Positions 13,701 to 24,397 of a stretch of 64,000 bases of DNA are shown piece by piece; positions within the stretch are counted from its first letter, which is position 1, and each line of letters starts with the position of its first letter. Below the pieces are notes generated by a model that saw only the letters and a list, made by a program, of their open reading frames with translations, ran no database searches and was not told the DNA's origin. The position numbers were made by a program, and so were the translations under genes. Origin of the DNA: Spirodela intermedia (lineage: Eukaryota > Streptophyta > Magnoliopsida > Alismatales > Araceae); NCBI GenBank assembly GCA_902729315.2, contig LR746267.1, forward strand, positions 9,967,793 to 10,031,792, in the 5' to 3' direction.

Positions 13701-14225
13701 GATCTGCATTTTTATCCAACCTGGGAATCAGCATTTGCTGATAATTGGTTATACAATGGTGGTCCTTGCGAAATAATCGTTTTACACTTGTTACTTGGTG
13801 TAAGTAATATTCTAAATAGGTCGTGAGTGGGAACTTAGTTTCCGTTTGGGTATTCGTCCTTCGATTAATAAGTATTTGAATATGCGCTGGTCCATTGGAG
13901 ACCTGCACTACTATGAATTCTCTTGTATAGAGAATCTGATGAAGCCCTCCAACCACCATAGACCCGTTCTCACCACAACCGCCCACGACTTCACCCGCAC
14001 GACCCTAGTACTCACCGGAAGCTTCGCAACATCAGGACGCACCAACTGCACGAACGCCACTTCTTCCACCGATGCAGCAGGCTCCAGCAAATCACGTTCC
14101 AGCATTATTTAAACACCTACCGCGAGGAGGAGAAGACAGGAGTAGTCGTGGAGTCTCACTCGCTCTTAGGGTACTTGAGAGTCTGACCCGCTCCAATGGT
14201 CATTATCGTCTTCCATCTCTCTCCC
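10790..14225. other. Gene-free intergenic DNA
   Basis: AT-rich to about 12,900, with short open frames that match nothing I recognise. A pure C-rich stretch lies near 12,283-12,299. From 13,000 to 14,220 the base composition is more balanced. I searched the minus strand here for the missing C-terminal exon of the neighbouring CCD4-like pseudogene (expected GEPFF and YGFHG blocks) and did not see it. Confidence 0.45.
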
Positions 14226-15697
14226 TCACGTCGTCTCACTCTTTCCTACCTTCGGCTGTGGGCCCCCCACGCCGAAGTAGGCATAGCGGTTGCGGCGGCC
14301 CAGGTAGTTCGGGTTGATCACGCCGAAGTCGAGGTTCCCTGCGGAAAGCGGGGTCCGGGATACAGCCCCGCTCTTGAGCTCGATCCTTACCATCTCCACG
14401 CAGCAGCGGATGAGCTCCATCCTGTCTAGGGTGTGCTCCACGGACAGCACATTGGGTGCCACCGGTACCACGGTGGCGCCGCCGTCCTCCTCCCACGCGT
14501 TTACGGTGTGCACCGGATTAAATCCGGGCACGTCGAACCACATGATATCACTATCAGATGCCGCGTACCGCGGTAGTATACCAACCCTGGGTACCTTCCC
14601 GGTATCGGTACAGAAAGGAAAGCCACTCCCGAGCACCATCTGCAACGGCTGCATTACGATCTGCATGTCGCAGAGGACGGCGTAGTTCTCGGTGATGGCG
14701 AAGTCGTGGAGGAAGGAGGGACACCAGACGGAGAAGATGGGCACGTCCGGTTGCTTCTTTCCATCGGCGTCGAAGCGGAAGTACGTGACGACGGGAGGCA
14801 CCGGGCCGCACCGGAACGCGAAAACCTCCCCGGTGATTGGATCCTTCTTGGGATGGGCCATCATGCCCATGGAGAGTTTGCCCCCAAAGTCCCACCTGCC
14901 GAGGGTGATCAGGTCCCCGGATGTGGAGAGGTGAATGGCGTAGGGGAGATCCGGCTCTCCGAGGGCGAAGAGTCGACCGCCGAAGTAGGCGAGGCTGGTG
15001 TTTGCGAGGCTGACGGCTGCGAAGAGCTCCATCTGTCCTGTGATGACGCGGGCGACGACCGCGGCGCGACGAACGAGGCCATCTACGCCGTGCATACCCG
15101 AGAATATCTTTGGGAGTGGCTTTCATGTACTTTCATGTACTTGCCGGCCTCTCGCTCCACCAGGTACTTGCATGTCTGTACGTAACGACTGCACAAGGCA
15201 GTCGGGGCAGTGCCGTCGCCACCTGCAGGGAGGAGGAGAGAGTGAAGCATGCCGTCACCGTCGGAGATGTGGTGCGTCTCCGTAGGGAGGTGCTGGGGGT
15301 TCGGGCCATTGCGGACGTAGGCACCACCGCGGAGGGCGCGGGGGATTCTTCCCTTGACGACGGGGCACGGCGTCGGGAGCAACTCGCCGACTAACAGTGA
15401 CGTCGCAGCGACGTCTCGGCACATTAAGGACGCCATCGGGGCAACTTTTCCTTGGTTCCACATGTGATGAGAGAAAATGAGAACGAGAGAGTTGAGGGGT
15501 TCCTGGGCCGGCGGGCCGAGGTATGGGACGCTGAAAGTTGAGAATATATGTCTTATAACCGTACTGTGGTCCACGGTGTTTTCCCCCGTGAAAATGAAGT
15601 CACATTTGTTGCAAGGGGAAAGGAATGTATCAGACCCCCACAAACACCAATTATTGGCGTGATTAGCCCGGCCTGGAGCTAAGCGAGCCCGCAACAA
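14226..15697 (-). pseudogene. CCD4-like carotenoid cleavage dioxygenase, broken
   Basis: The family cleaves carotenoids in plastoglobules using Fe(II) held by four histidines. Homology runs from GELLPTPCPVVKGRIPRAL (about 15,388) through GGAYVRNGPNPQHLP, SDGDGMLHSLLLP and CSRYVQTCKYLVEREAG. It continues after a frame break with KIFSGMHGVDGLVRRAAV, LANTSLAYFGGRLFALGE, MAHPKKDP, SFLHDFAITENY, HTVNAWEEDGG and NVLSVEHTLDRMELI, to YFGVGGPQPKVGKSETT. Three of the expected iron histidines are seen (AHPKK, FLHDF, VHTVN). The C-terminal ~120-130 residues with the YGFHG histidine are absent. The break is a 20-base insertion at 15,120-15,139 made of two 10-base units, and deleting it in thought rejoins the frames. 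The N-terminus before residue ~104 is unlike CCD4. An AAG/GTAGGA donor-like site at the truncation could mean a lost last exon. Confidence 0.85.
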
Positions 15698-15699
15698 AA

Positions 15700-18600
15700 A
15701 ATCCGGAAAAAAGATGATTTTGCTCCAGTCCTTTTTAAATCACTCTTAGATTTCATGTTTTCTATCCAAGTCATGTTCAATTTTTCATTGGTTATTCCCA
15801 TTTGGCTTACTCACACTCTCCTGAGTTCTTCACATATGTTTAAACAAAATCAAGTGCTCTAAATAGCCTCTATTAAGTTTCACAGCTCTAGTCAACACAG
15901 GTTTTTTTAGAAACACCTTCCAAATTCATCACTCTAGGAGGCCAACTAGATAAATACTAGAATTATTATGACTGTAGGTTGATTTAAGTCGTACAAGTAC
16001 TCAATAACAAGTCAAGAATAATAAAATTATCTTAAAATTTAACTTCTAGCTTATAGTTACATAGGTTGGGACCAAGATCTTGATATGGTGTTTTTTGCAA
16101 CATGATGACCAAGTTATGAGGCCTTTCTTAGAATGTCACAAGTACCCTTTAGTGAGTCATAATGTCGTGGTGAGAGTAGATGTCATGATAGTAGTCGTGC
16201 CAAGTAATGCACACCACTTGGCAAAATCAATTTTCAAGTTAGATGTTGCAGTCTTAAATGTCCAGACCACTTCAACTTTGATTTATTTGAAGGTTTTGAA
16301 ATTTAGATACTACGTGGTTCCCATCTCCCAACATGTTAGGGAAAAAATCTCCCATATGATAGATCATTTGCTACTAAACTTAATTCTACTGCCCATTTGA
16401 TAGCCTTGTCATTGCTTAGGACATTCTACCCCAGCTCATCAACAAGCCAATTAATTGGATACCCTTTTTTATTACCTCTCATTGTTGGATTTCAAACTAC
16501 ATTCTTTTTTGTCAACGACTGCAGCAAATACATGGCATTTACTTCTATAATGTAAATATGAGATCTTTCTACAAGGCAAACACAAGGCATATCTTTCTAC
16601 AGCTTTGACATCGTGTTGAAGGTTTCTTTACTTGTTTTATTTTTAGCCTACAATCTAATGGGGGTGATGAATAATAAACTCAATCTCCACTAGGTACTTT
16701 TATCTCTTGACTGTAACAATAAATGTATATTGTTTGATGATGATAAATAATTATGAAATCAGTTAAAAGATTCAATTATGCCTAATTTTGGAAATATTTG
16801 ATTAGAGGCTAAACATCAAAGTGCATGAATAGAATTATATTAAATATTTAGATGAGAGTAAACTAAATATATCTTAATGACCCACAATGTTAAACTTATT
16901 TATTTAAGTAATTTTATCATATATAATTATTTTTCTATCACTATGAAAATTTAACTTTCACAATGAGAAAAGAAGGGATTTGACCATTTAATACATTGGA
17001 GATTATCTGAAGTCTTTGTAATTAGCAATTGCACTAATAGGTGCTAGTGGAACCTCAAAATCTAGTTAATAAAGAGTGAAGTAGACTAGGTGGTCCAGTC
17101 CACATTAAATCAAGGTTTAAAAAATTATAAGAAAGTAGAATTCAGTTAGAATTTAGAAAACGAATAATTAACTTTGCCTTTTCGTCATCTCATAGCCTCT
17201 TTTAGAAAAATATATAGAATATAAAATAATCATGCTCATGATTGATGAAGAGCTACCACAACATTAGACATACTATATGTAACAAGAACCTAAGAAAAAA
17301 ATCCACTTTCTATAAAAAATATTCAAATATTTTTAATGATTCAAATGGATCCTCTCTAAGAGCTTTTGCACAAAAAATGTGAAAATATTTATTTTTAATT
17401 TCTTACATTTTCAGCACCTGTAATACTCAAGTTGACTTAGAGCTATGAACAAAGAAGATATTAGTTCATCATTAATATGATTGGCCTACTAGTGTTGTGA
17501 ACCTTTGTGTTCGAAGTAAATGTGGGCTAAGTAGAGCCACAAAATACACTGGAGTTTATCTGAAGTTTTTGTGAGTAGCAATTGCACTAATAGGTGGTAG
17601 TGGAACCTAAAAATCTAGTTACTAAAGAGTGAAGTAGACTGGGCGGGCCAATCCACATTAAATCAAGGTTTCAATAATTATAAGAAAGTAGAATTCAGTT
17701 AGAAGTTGGAAAATGAATAATTTAACTCCTTTCACTGAATTTGTAATGAGACGGGTAATGTGGATAGACACCTGTTAGATGATCATGATTGGATGTTTGT
17801 GAGCCTTGTCAGGATTGACTGTAGACGGATATGGACTTTTTCGTTCTTCGCAGTTACGATCTGGCGGCGACAGGGCGTGTGGATGGGTTATCCTCCTCGT
17901 CTTCTCTTCTCCTCCTTTGTGCAGGTTTGATCTGGGCATCGGTGGCGTGTGGATAAGTCGTGGAGCTCTGCTTTTCCTTCGTCCTGTCGCGGCCTCCTCC
18001 ATACGCGAGAGGAAAATAGGATATGTGGGAGGGAATGGGTCGTCACAGGTTGCTCTTCTCTGGGTTTCAGCTATCCGACTACTATCAAATCAAACCGGAT
18101 AAAGAAAATCTTCTTCTTATTTCATCATTTATCGGCCAATGCTGAGGTACATCTGTTTAAGCAGCAACTTACTTAAAGGGAAAACTTGATGAGACTAATA
18201 ATGGAGGAAAGTAGAGGAGTGCCTAACGAAAAAGGGTAACTCCAAATTTTATCAGAAGCTTCAATTGATCGTGAGGTGGCGGGGGATTAGAAAAAGATAC
18301 GAACTGAATAAGAGAAATTGGAGACTGGGCAAGCAATATATGCCGAGCATAAAACATAAGCTGTGGACAAGAATGTGAGTCGTTTATGGTCGATTCCCAG
18401 TGCATGGCTCCGGAGGAAACCTGCAGACGCGTATCATCATCTACAAAGGAACATGCTCCCCATGGCAAAAGAGACCATACTTGGGATATTGTTCTACTCG
18501 ATAAGAAGGGGGTTTCTCGCAAGACCCCACAGCCATAACAAAGTCTGAATCCGTCCGATTTCTAAAACCGATTACTGGTCCTTCACATTTGGAGGAATCC

Positions 18601-18860
18601 CTCAACAGTGGTTGTGAATGATTGCATCCGATTTGAAGGGCTTCAGCTGCTGCTCCTGCCGCTGCCATTCCCCCTGATCCCAACAGAAGCCCAGGCCAGA
18701 CGATGCCAGGAGGAACTTCGACAGGCCATGCTACCAGGTGTCTGGGAGGAGATAAAGGCGCATTTTCCAGGGAATTATAGGGGTGAACTCCAGAAAAGTT
18801 CAGGGGTAGACCACAGGAACTGAGCAGATAGCAGCCCCAGGGACTCTTCAATGGAAGAAG
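15700..18860. other. Gene-free DNA and transporter 3' flank
   Basis: 15,700-17,760 is AT-rich and carries the ~180-base direct repeat listed separately. One 106-codon open frame at 16,080-16,400 (+) has no recognisable domain. 17,770-18,860 is less AT-rich. Its part nearest 18,865 is probably the 3' untranslated region of the minus-strand WAT1-related gene, because a long non-homologous minus-strand open frame there overlaps the stop region only by chance. Confidence 0.45.
16988..17727 (+). repeat. Direct repeat of ~180 bp, two copies
   Basis: The segment at about 16,988-17,172 recurs at about 17,545-17,727 with scattered substitutions. Both copies share GCAATTGCACTAATAGGTG, an AAAGAGTGAAGTAGACT block, CCACATTAAATCAAGGTTT and AGAAAGTAGAATTCAGTTAG. 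The spacer is ~370 bases of AT-rich DNA. The repeats could be degraded termini of an unidentified element. No terminal TG/CA or target duplication was confirmed. Confidence 0.7.
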
Positions 18861-18864
18861 AGGT

Positions 18865-21800
18865 TCAAGAGTCTCGGTCCACATGTGAGATGGCCGTGGC
18901 TGCCTGTCCCTCCTTGAAGCGAGCCCATGTCACCAGGTTTAAGCCGATCACGATGAGGCATCCACCTGTGATGCTGCTTAGGAGAAAGCAACAGTAAGAA
19001 GAGAGAGAAGAGGGAAAAGGAATTGCCAGATAAATTTTCATCAGCAGATATTACATCCTGCGTGTACAGGATGATGAGACATTTCAGCAAGCAAGCCCAA
19101 TGGCTAAAATCCCGAAAGAAATAATATTTTTCCCATATGACGTAACACGAGACGAGAAACGAATCACTGATGAGATTCCCCCTCTATTATCATTTTATAC
19201 GCTCAAATTTGTGTGATCCTCCATGACTGTATGGTGTTAGACTAAAACACTATTCCAAAGCCAGACGGTGAGAAAATTCTAAGATGAGCTAAATAAAAAG
19301 AAGTATCTTCAGCAATTGGAGGAGATTCTCCACTTTTGGAGCTGATGTCGATATCTTTGGGGAGTTGAAAACTCAAAGGATCTGACCATATCATGAACTC
19401 ACAAAATTTATCTAGAAGGATGGAGGGCACATCATATACACTCTGAACCCAAACCACGGACTTTCCCTGGCACTCTTTTTCAAAGCTAACCGAAAACAGC
19501 CGACCTGATCTCTCTTCTAACTTTCACCCAATACAATTCATCCTCTTCTTTTATGCTTTTTTTTTTTAATTCTTATTCCCCTCATTGTCTCCATCATTCT
19601 GTCCTCTGTGACCCTAGCTGTAATAGCAAATTATCCTCAATGATAAATGGCAATGCATACATGCTCACTACGTTCTTATGTTACCACTAAACGGAGTACG
19701 CATTCCTTTTTAAACAACGGAGCCTGCTATGTCCTGAGTTTGGAAGAGATTGGAAGGTAATAAGAAGATATGGTTCCAATCACAGGAACTGGAAACAAAA
19801 CGATGGTTGGAAGGGCATCTGGGTTAAGAACCATGAATTAGAGACATTGATGTAACAGTTATAAGGAATGGAGCTGGTTCTCACACCCCTCATTCATGTT
19901 CCAGGAACAATTTGGTTACTTTAAGTCCGTTTGACGTCCACAAAACTAGGGTTTTAAACATGCCTAGCAGGATCTTAGAGCTGATAGGAAAATCCAAGGT
20001 CCATCACAGTGGAAGAACTGGGTATATGATTCTGAGGAATGAAATATGATCTTTCTCCAAAGTTAAGTGGAAAGCAACAGAATTGGAAGGAAAAAACCCG
20101 ACAAAAGAACATCATCACTGAGTTAAAGGTTGGTGGAAACCAAAACAGAATTGGAAGGGAAAAAACCCAGGAAAGCAGCATCATCATTGAGTTAAAGGTT
20201 TGTGCCGAACCTTCCCAAATAAATAGGGCTCCCCAGGAAAACCATCGATAAAATGGCAGATGCCACTGGTTGAAGTGGCATATATAAAGAAACCAGCGCT
20301 GGTCCCAAAATTTTATTGGACCATGTCATCAATCCATAGTTTAGAGCAGAGGCAATAACCCCCTGCAAAGGTAAATGAAAGACTTTAATTCCACCACGTA
20401 GAGAAGGAACTTTTTAATATACACAACAGGGCAGCATTTATCATAAGAAGAAAATTACTATTCCAATTAATTTCTGACTATTTGGGAACTTTCTGTATAG
20501 AGACACCTCTGGCTTAGAGGTAACCTAGAGATAAATATGATATTGATCGATGAATCTTTCAAAGAAAAGGATACATTTGGAAGATAAATAAGATGTTACA
20601 GCATAACAGCGAGAAACTCACAGCATACACGATTGCGATAATTTCAGTCTGTGTCAAGGTCCAATCCGCCAGAGAAGTTGTCGAGAACAATCCAGTTAAC
20701 AACATCAAAAGTCCACCGAAAAAGTATGAATATGTGGTCAAAGATATGCTGGCAGGATACATCACCAGAAGTGGCGCCTGAAATTATTGAGAAAGTTTTA
20801 TGATCCAAACTAAATGCAAAGATATAATCAACATGATGAGCCATATAGGCATAAGTTCATGTATCAAATAAGGTATCTTCTTTTACACAAAAATAAACTT
20901 TCTAGAGAAAAGTTACTGATGTAAAAAATCAACCATTATTTAAAATTTTTGATACACCATTATAATAAACATTGAAAAAGTAGTAAAAACCATGCAGCAA
21001 GGTGGATGCATATTGAGTCTTTGTTTTGGAAGTTGAAGTTCACATTGAGGTCCAACATTCTCTTTAACCTCATGTACGAGTGTTATCATATTTTGTGCTG
21101 CATGTGGCGTCCAACAAGATGATTGGCAAATTGAATAGTAATGGCCTCTCTGAGCTCCACATAATGAAATTCCATTAAGTTCAGGTATTCACACAAAATA
21201 TTGAACTAAAAGTGTAAAAACGTTATCTGTGACATAAACACAAATAGCTATTTTTTTGTTACACGACTAATTTAGACCCACCTGGTTCATACAGCTAAGA
21301 TCCATGAGAACACATACAAGTGGAGATGATATGAGCATTGTATTCCGTAACAATAATTGTCAAACTCCGTTACAAATATAAACAATTCTTCATCTAGTTA
21401 CCTGTAAAGCTAGATAAGTTGCCATGCACATACAGTTTCCTATCAAACATAAGACACCAATGTGCCACTGTTCGAAACCAAGAGTGATCAAATGAGTGGT
21501 CAGCCAACCAACTGGCTCCGGCTGAGGCATTGCACTTATCTCACTTTGAACAGCCAGCTCAAAAGAGTTGTCCCCAATTACAGCCGGGCCTCTGTATAGA
21601 ACCATTATTATGGCTCCAAAGATACAAATCACAGAGCCTCCCACCTTTACCTGACCTTCAATTTTGAGCAGATTGACTGATTCGTTGCTGCATGCAGCAA
21701 ATTCATGGGTTACTTGAAGCCCAGAAAAAAAACTCTACAGGAGATTTACACATGATGGTTTCGAATGAAAAGAATATACCCCATTGCTAATGCTAGAAGA

Positions 21801-23792
21801 AATGTGAAAACTGGTATTGCAGGTTGAATAGCTGCTGCATATGATGGGTTCGTATAGCTAAGACCAAGAAGAAATAATAGCTGGTTGCCAAAAATCCTGT
21901 TGAAAGGTTTTAGCAAGAAGTTTTCATTCTGAAATGTATTTACAGCGCAGAATAAACAGGGAATAACATCAGAACGCTTAAACGAGTTATATCAGAAATA
22001 CTGACCCAGTTAACCCAAGAAAAAAAAAGGATATGAACAGGCGTCGAGTAAGTGGAAGGTGAGCCCTTCTGCAAAGCGCCAAGGAAAAGAAACACATTAC
22101 ATTCTAACAAAGTTATCCCTGTACTAACCACTGAGAGACTCTTATGAAACAGCAGCATTCAACTAGTAAAAACTGATAAAAGAGCTATTCAGAAGACATT
22201 TATCCCTTCTTACAGGTTATCTGCATGAAGAGATATCAGACGTACTAGAAGCAGCAAAATCCCTCGGAAAAGCGAATATTTGGCAAACAAGACCAATCTT
22301 CTACAGGGCTATTACATGCATTATTTTAGCAGATCACAAGCTTCGGCAAAAAAGTGGCAACATGCTGTGTTGTAGCAGATTGAAAGGGAACCCACTACTC
22401 ATGTTTATGTGCGTGTCTGCTTTCTCACCTCCACATGGTGATAGGGGCCCAAACTAAAATTTACCCATTAAGCAAAACCCTTTAATAATCTCTTCCAGAG
22501 GATTATCGTGATTGGACCGTTGCATACTCTAACAATATCAATGATTCCCGACGACATGCAAATGATATCAAAGAAATTTATCTAAGAGATGAAATTTTCA
22601 TAGATGCACTGACATAGAAGCAATGGAACGAAAAAAGTACGAAATATTACACAATAAGGCAGTGGAATTGACAAATAATCCAGTTCTGTCCTTGAAAAGA
22701 TAATCTGGCAGGCAAGTGTCTTTAATTCAGCTTTTCACACAAACAGCATGTACATTCTGAATTTTAAAACATCAAAGGGAACACTGAAGACTCGCCATAT
22801 TTGGGCTGGGACCTCATGTTCCCTGGCAAAAAGGATGTGCGTTTTGCGTTAGGCTCTCATGTGGAAATGGAATTGGGTCGTCCTATTTCTGGCAATGAAA
22901 TTACGTGTTTTCGGTGTTGATCACAGGACAACCAAGAACGACAGGAAAACGAGAAGGGCACAATTAACAAGAACTTCTTACGTTTACCAATCAGATGAAT
23001 CCAAGAATATTCAAGGATACGGTCCAGTACGAAAGAATATTGCCATCTTTGGTGCGTTCACCGCTGCCACAAGTAGCAGTGCTGCAGATTCTCCAACGAC
23101 CAAGCACAACCTAAAGACGGCGCCCTAAGAATAGAATGGCCGTGGATTCTTTCATTTTTAATTTCTGAAGTGTTAGATCAGCGGGGATCTACACTATCGG
23201 CTTCCAATCAAAGTCCTATTGATCACAGGCATAAGATTTGGATTCATCGTCTTCAATCATTTATCAAGATGCAATGATCAGAAATAAATTGGAGAAAAAG
23301 GTTCCGTTCGAGTAACAAAACACCCAATAGACAGTGTAATTTCGTCCAGAAAAGAAAACCAAAACTGGAACCAGCACGGTTGCGGTCCGCTAGTCACTCA
23401 AAAATCAGGAGAAGCAAAGATTCTAGGCTCGAGAACAATGAATTGCGGTGACGTAAATAGAGGGGAGGGACCAGATCTGTTCAAAGCTTTCCCGATTGCC
23501 GGAACAGCCGACGGACTAATAAAATCACAGAGCAGAGCAAAGTAGAAAGGGTTCGGCGTTTCCGAGGGCCGTACAGACGCTTCTCACGGAAGTAGGCGAC
23601 GGGAGCGAGGATGGAGATGGCGAGGAGGTCCCGGACGACGCAGAACACAACCTGGTTGACCCCAACATTGAGGGCCACCTTGGTGATGACGTGGTACCCG
23701 CCGTTGATCAGCTGAACCGCCGCCATCGCCCCATGAGCTCGCCCCGGCGCACTTCCCCATCCCCCACCGCTTCCGCAGCCCAGCGAGCCCAT
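18865..23792 (-). CDS. WAT1-related protein (EamA/DMT transporter), 7 exons
   Basis: A plant nodulin-21/WAT1-type drug/metabolite transporter with about ten membrane segments, probably exporting a small metabolite or auxin-related compound across plasma membrane or tonoplast. Exons in order on the minus strand: 23575-23792, 22006-22065, 21780-21896, 21402-21687, 20622-20777, 20211-20362, 18865-18973. All phases agree and the total is 1098 bases, 365 residues, the usual family length. Diagnostic segments: [19 protein letters not shown] (exon 1), [16 protein letters not shown] (2), [23 protein letters not shown] (3, partial), [19 protein letters not shown] (4), [17 protein letters not shown] (5), [20 protein letters not shown] (6), [15 protein letters not shown] (7). 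It most resembles the Arabidopsis At4g19185/At5g45370 group as I remember it. The exon 1 donor (GTACGG) and exon 2 acceptor (a NAGNAG site, alternative 22068) are the least certain points. The start at 23,792 is the first Met in frame; a Met at the AAVQL block is an alternative. Confidence 0.9.
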
Positions 23793-24397
23793 TGACGCCG
23801 CCGGCCGCCGGTCCGCCGCCCAGATTCAGCACCCCGCCCGACCGCGCATCCTCCGCCCCGCTCCCTTCGCTTCCCTCCAGCCTTTGACCTCCCCTCGTCC
23901 TTCCTCAATAGCAAAGCAGCGGCAGGGCCGGGGCGAGGAGGTGGATCTCACAACAGGAGGACGACGGTGATTCTTTTCTCCTTTTTTTTTTAAATAAACA
24001 AAAAAATAAGTCGCATATTATTTAAAATTGACGAACGGGCTGTGGGCCAGGCCCGAAATGTACCCAACCCATTATATATATATATATATCATTACCAGGC
24101 TTGACTCCCCCAAACAGCAAAGCAGCGGCACTCACAGTGCTCTAGGTTTGGGAAAGAAAAAATAAATAAAAATCCACAGCATATTATTTAAAATTCATCA
24201 ATGGGCTGTGGGCAGGGCCCGAAGTGTACCCAAGTCGTATACATCATCAGTAGGGCCGGGCCCGGCCTGGCAGGTCGAGCCGCCTTCTACAAAGCACGTC
24301 TGCCGCATAGAAAAGGTATTTGATTGATCCGTCGTCCATCCCATCAGCGCGGGGAAGGAAGGGAAGGGGTGGTGGCCGGGGAGTGCTAACGGCGAGG
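23793..24397. promoter_or_regulatory. Divergent promoter region with local duplication
   Basis: This ~600-base gap separates two divergent start codons, the WAT1-related gene (minus) and the CIR-type gene (plus), and must hold both promoters. A block containing GCAAAGCAGCGGCA, an AT-rich run, ATTATTTAAAATT, GGGCTGTGGGC and CCCGAA-TGTACCCAA occurs twice (about 23,910-24,075 and 24,115-24,235). An (AT)n microsatellite lies at about 24,073-24,089. Which motif serves which gene cannot be told from sequence alone. Confidence 0.6.

Noticed and set aside
16080-16400. 106-codon plus-strand open frame
   Set aside because: No recognisable domain, AT-rich surroundings and no splice partners; chance or an unidentified repeat remnant.
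18441-18884. 147-codon minus-strand open frame
   Set aside because: Overlaps the transporter stop region in another frame, has no recognisable domain and most likely lies in its 3' untranslated region.
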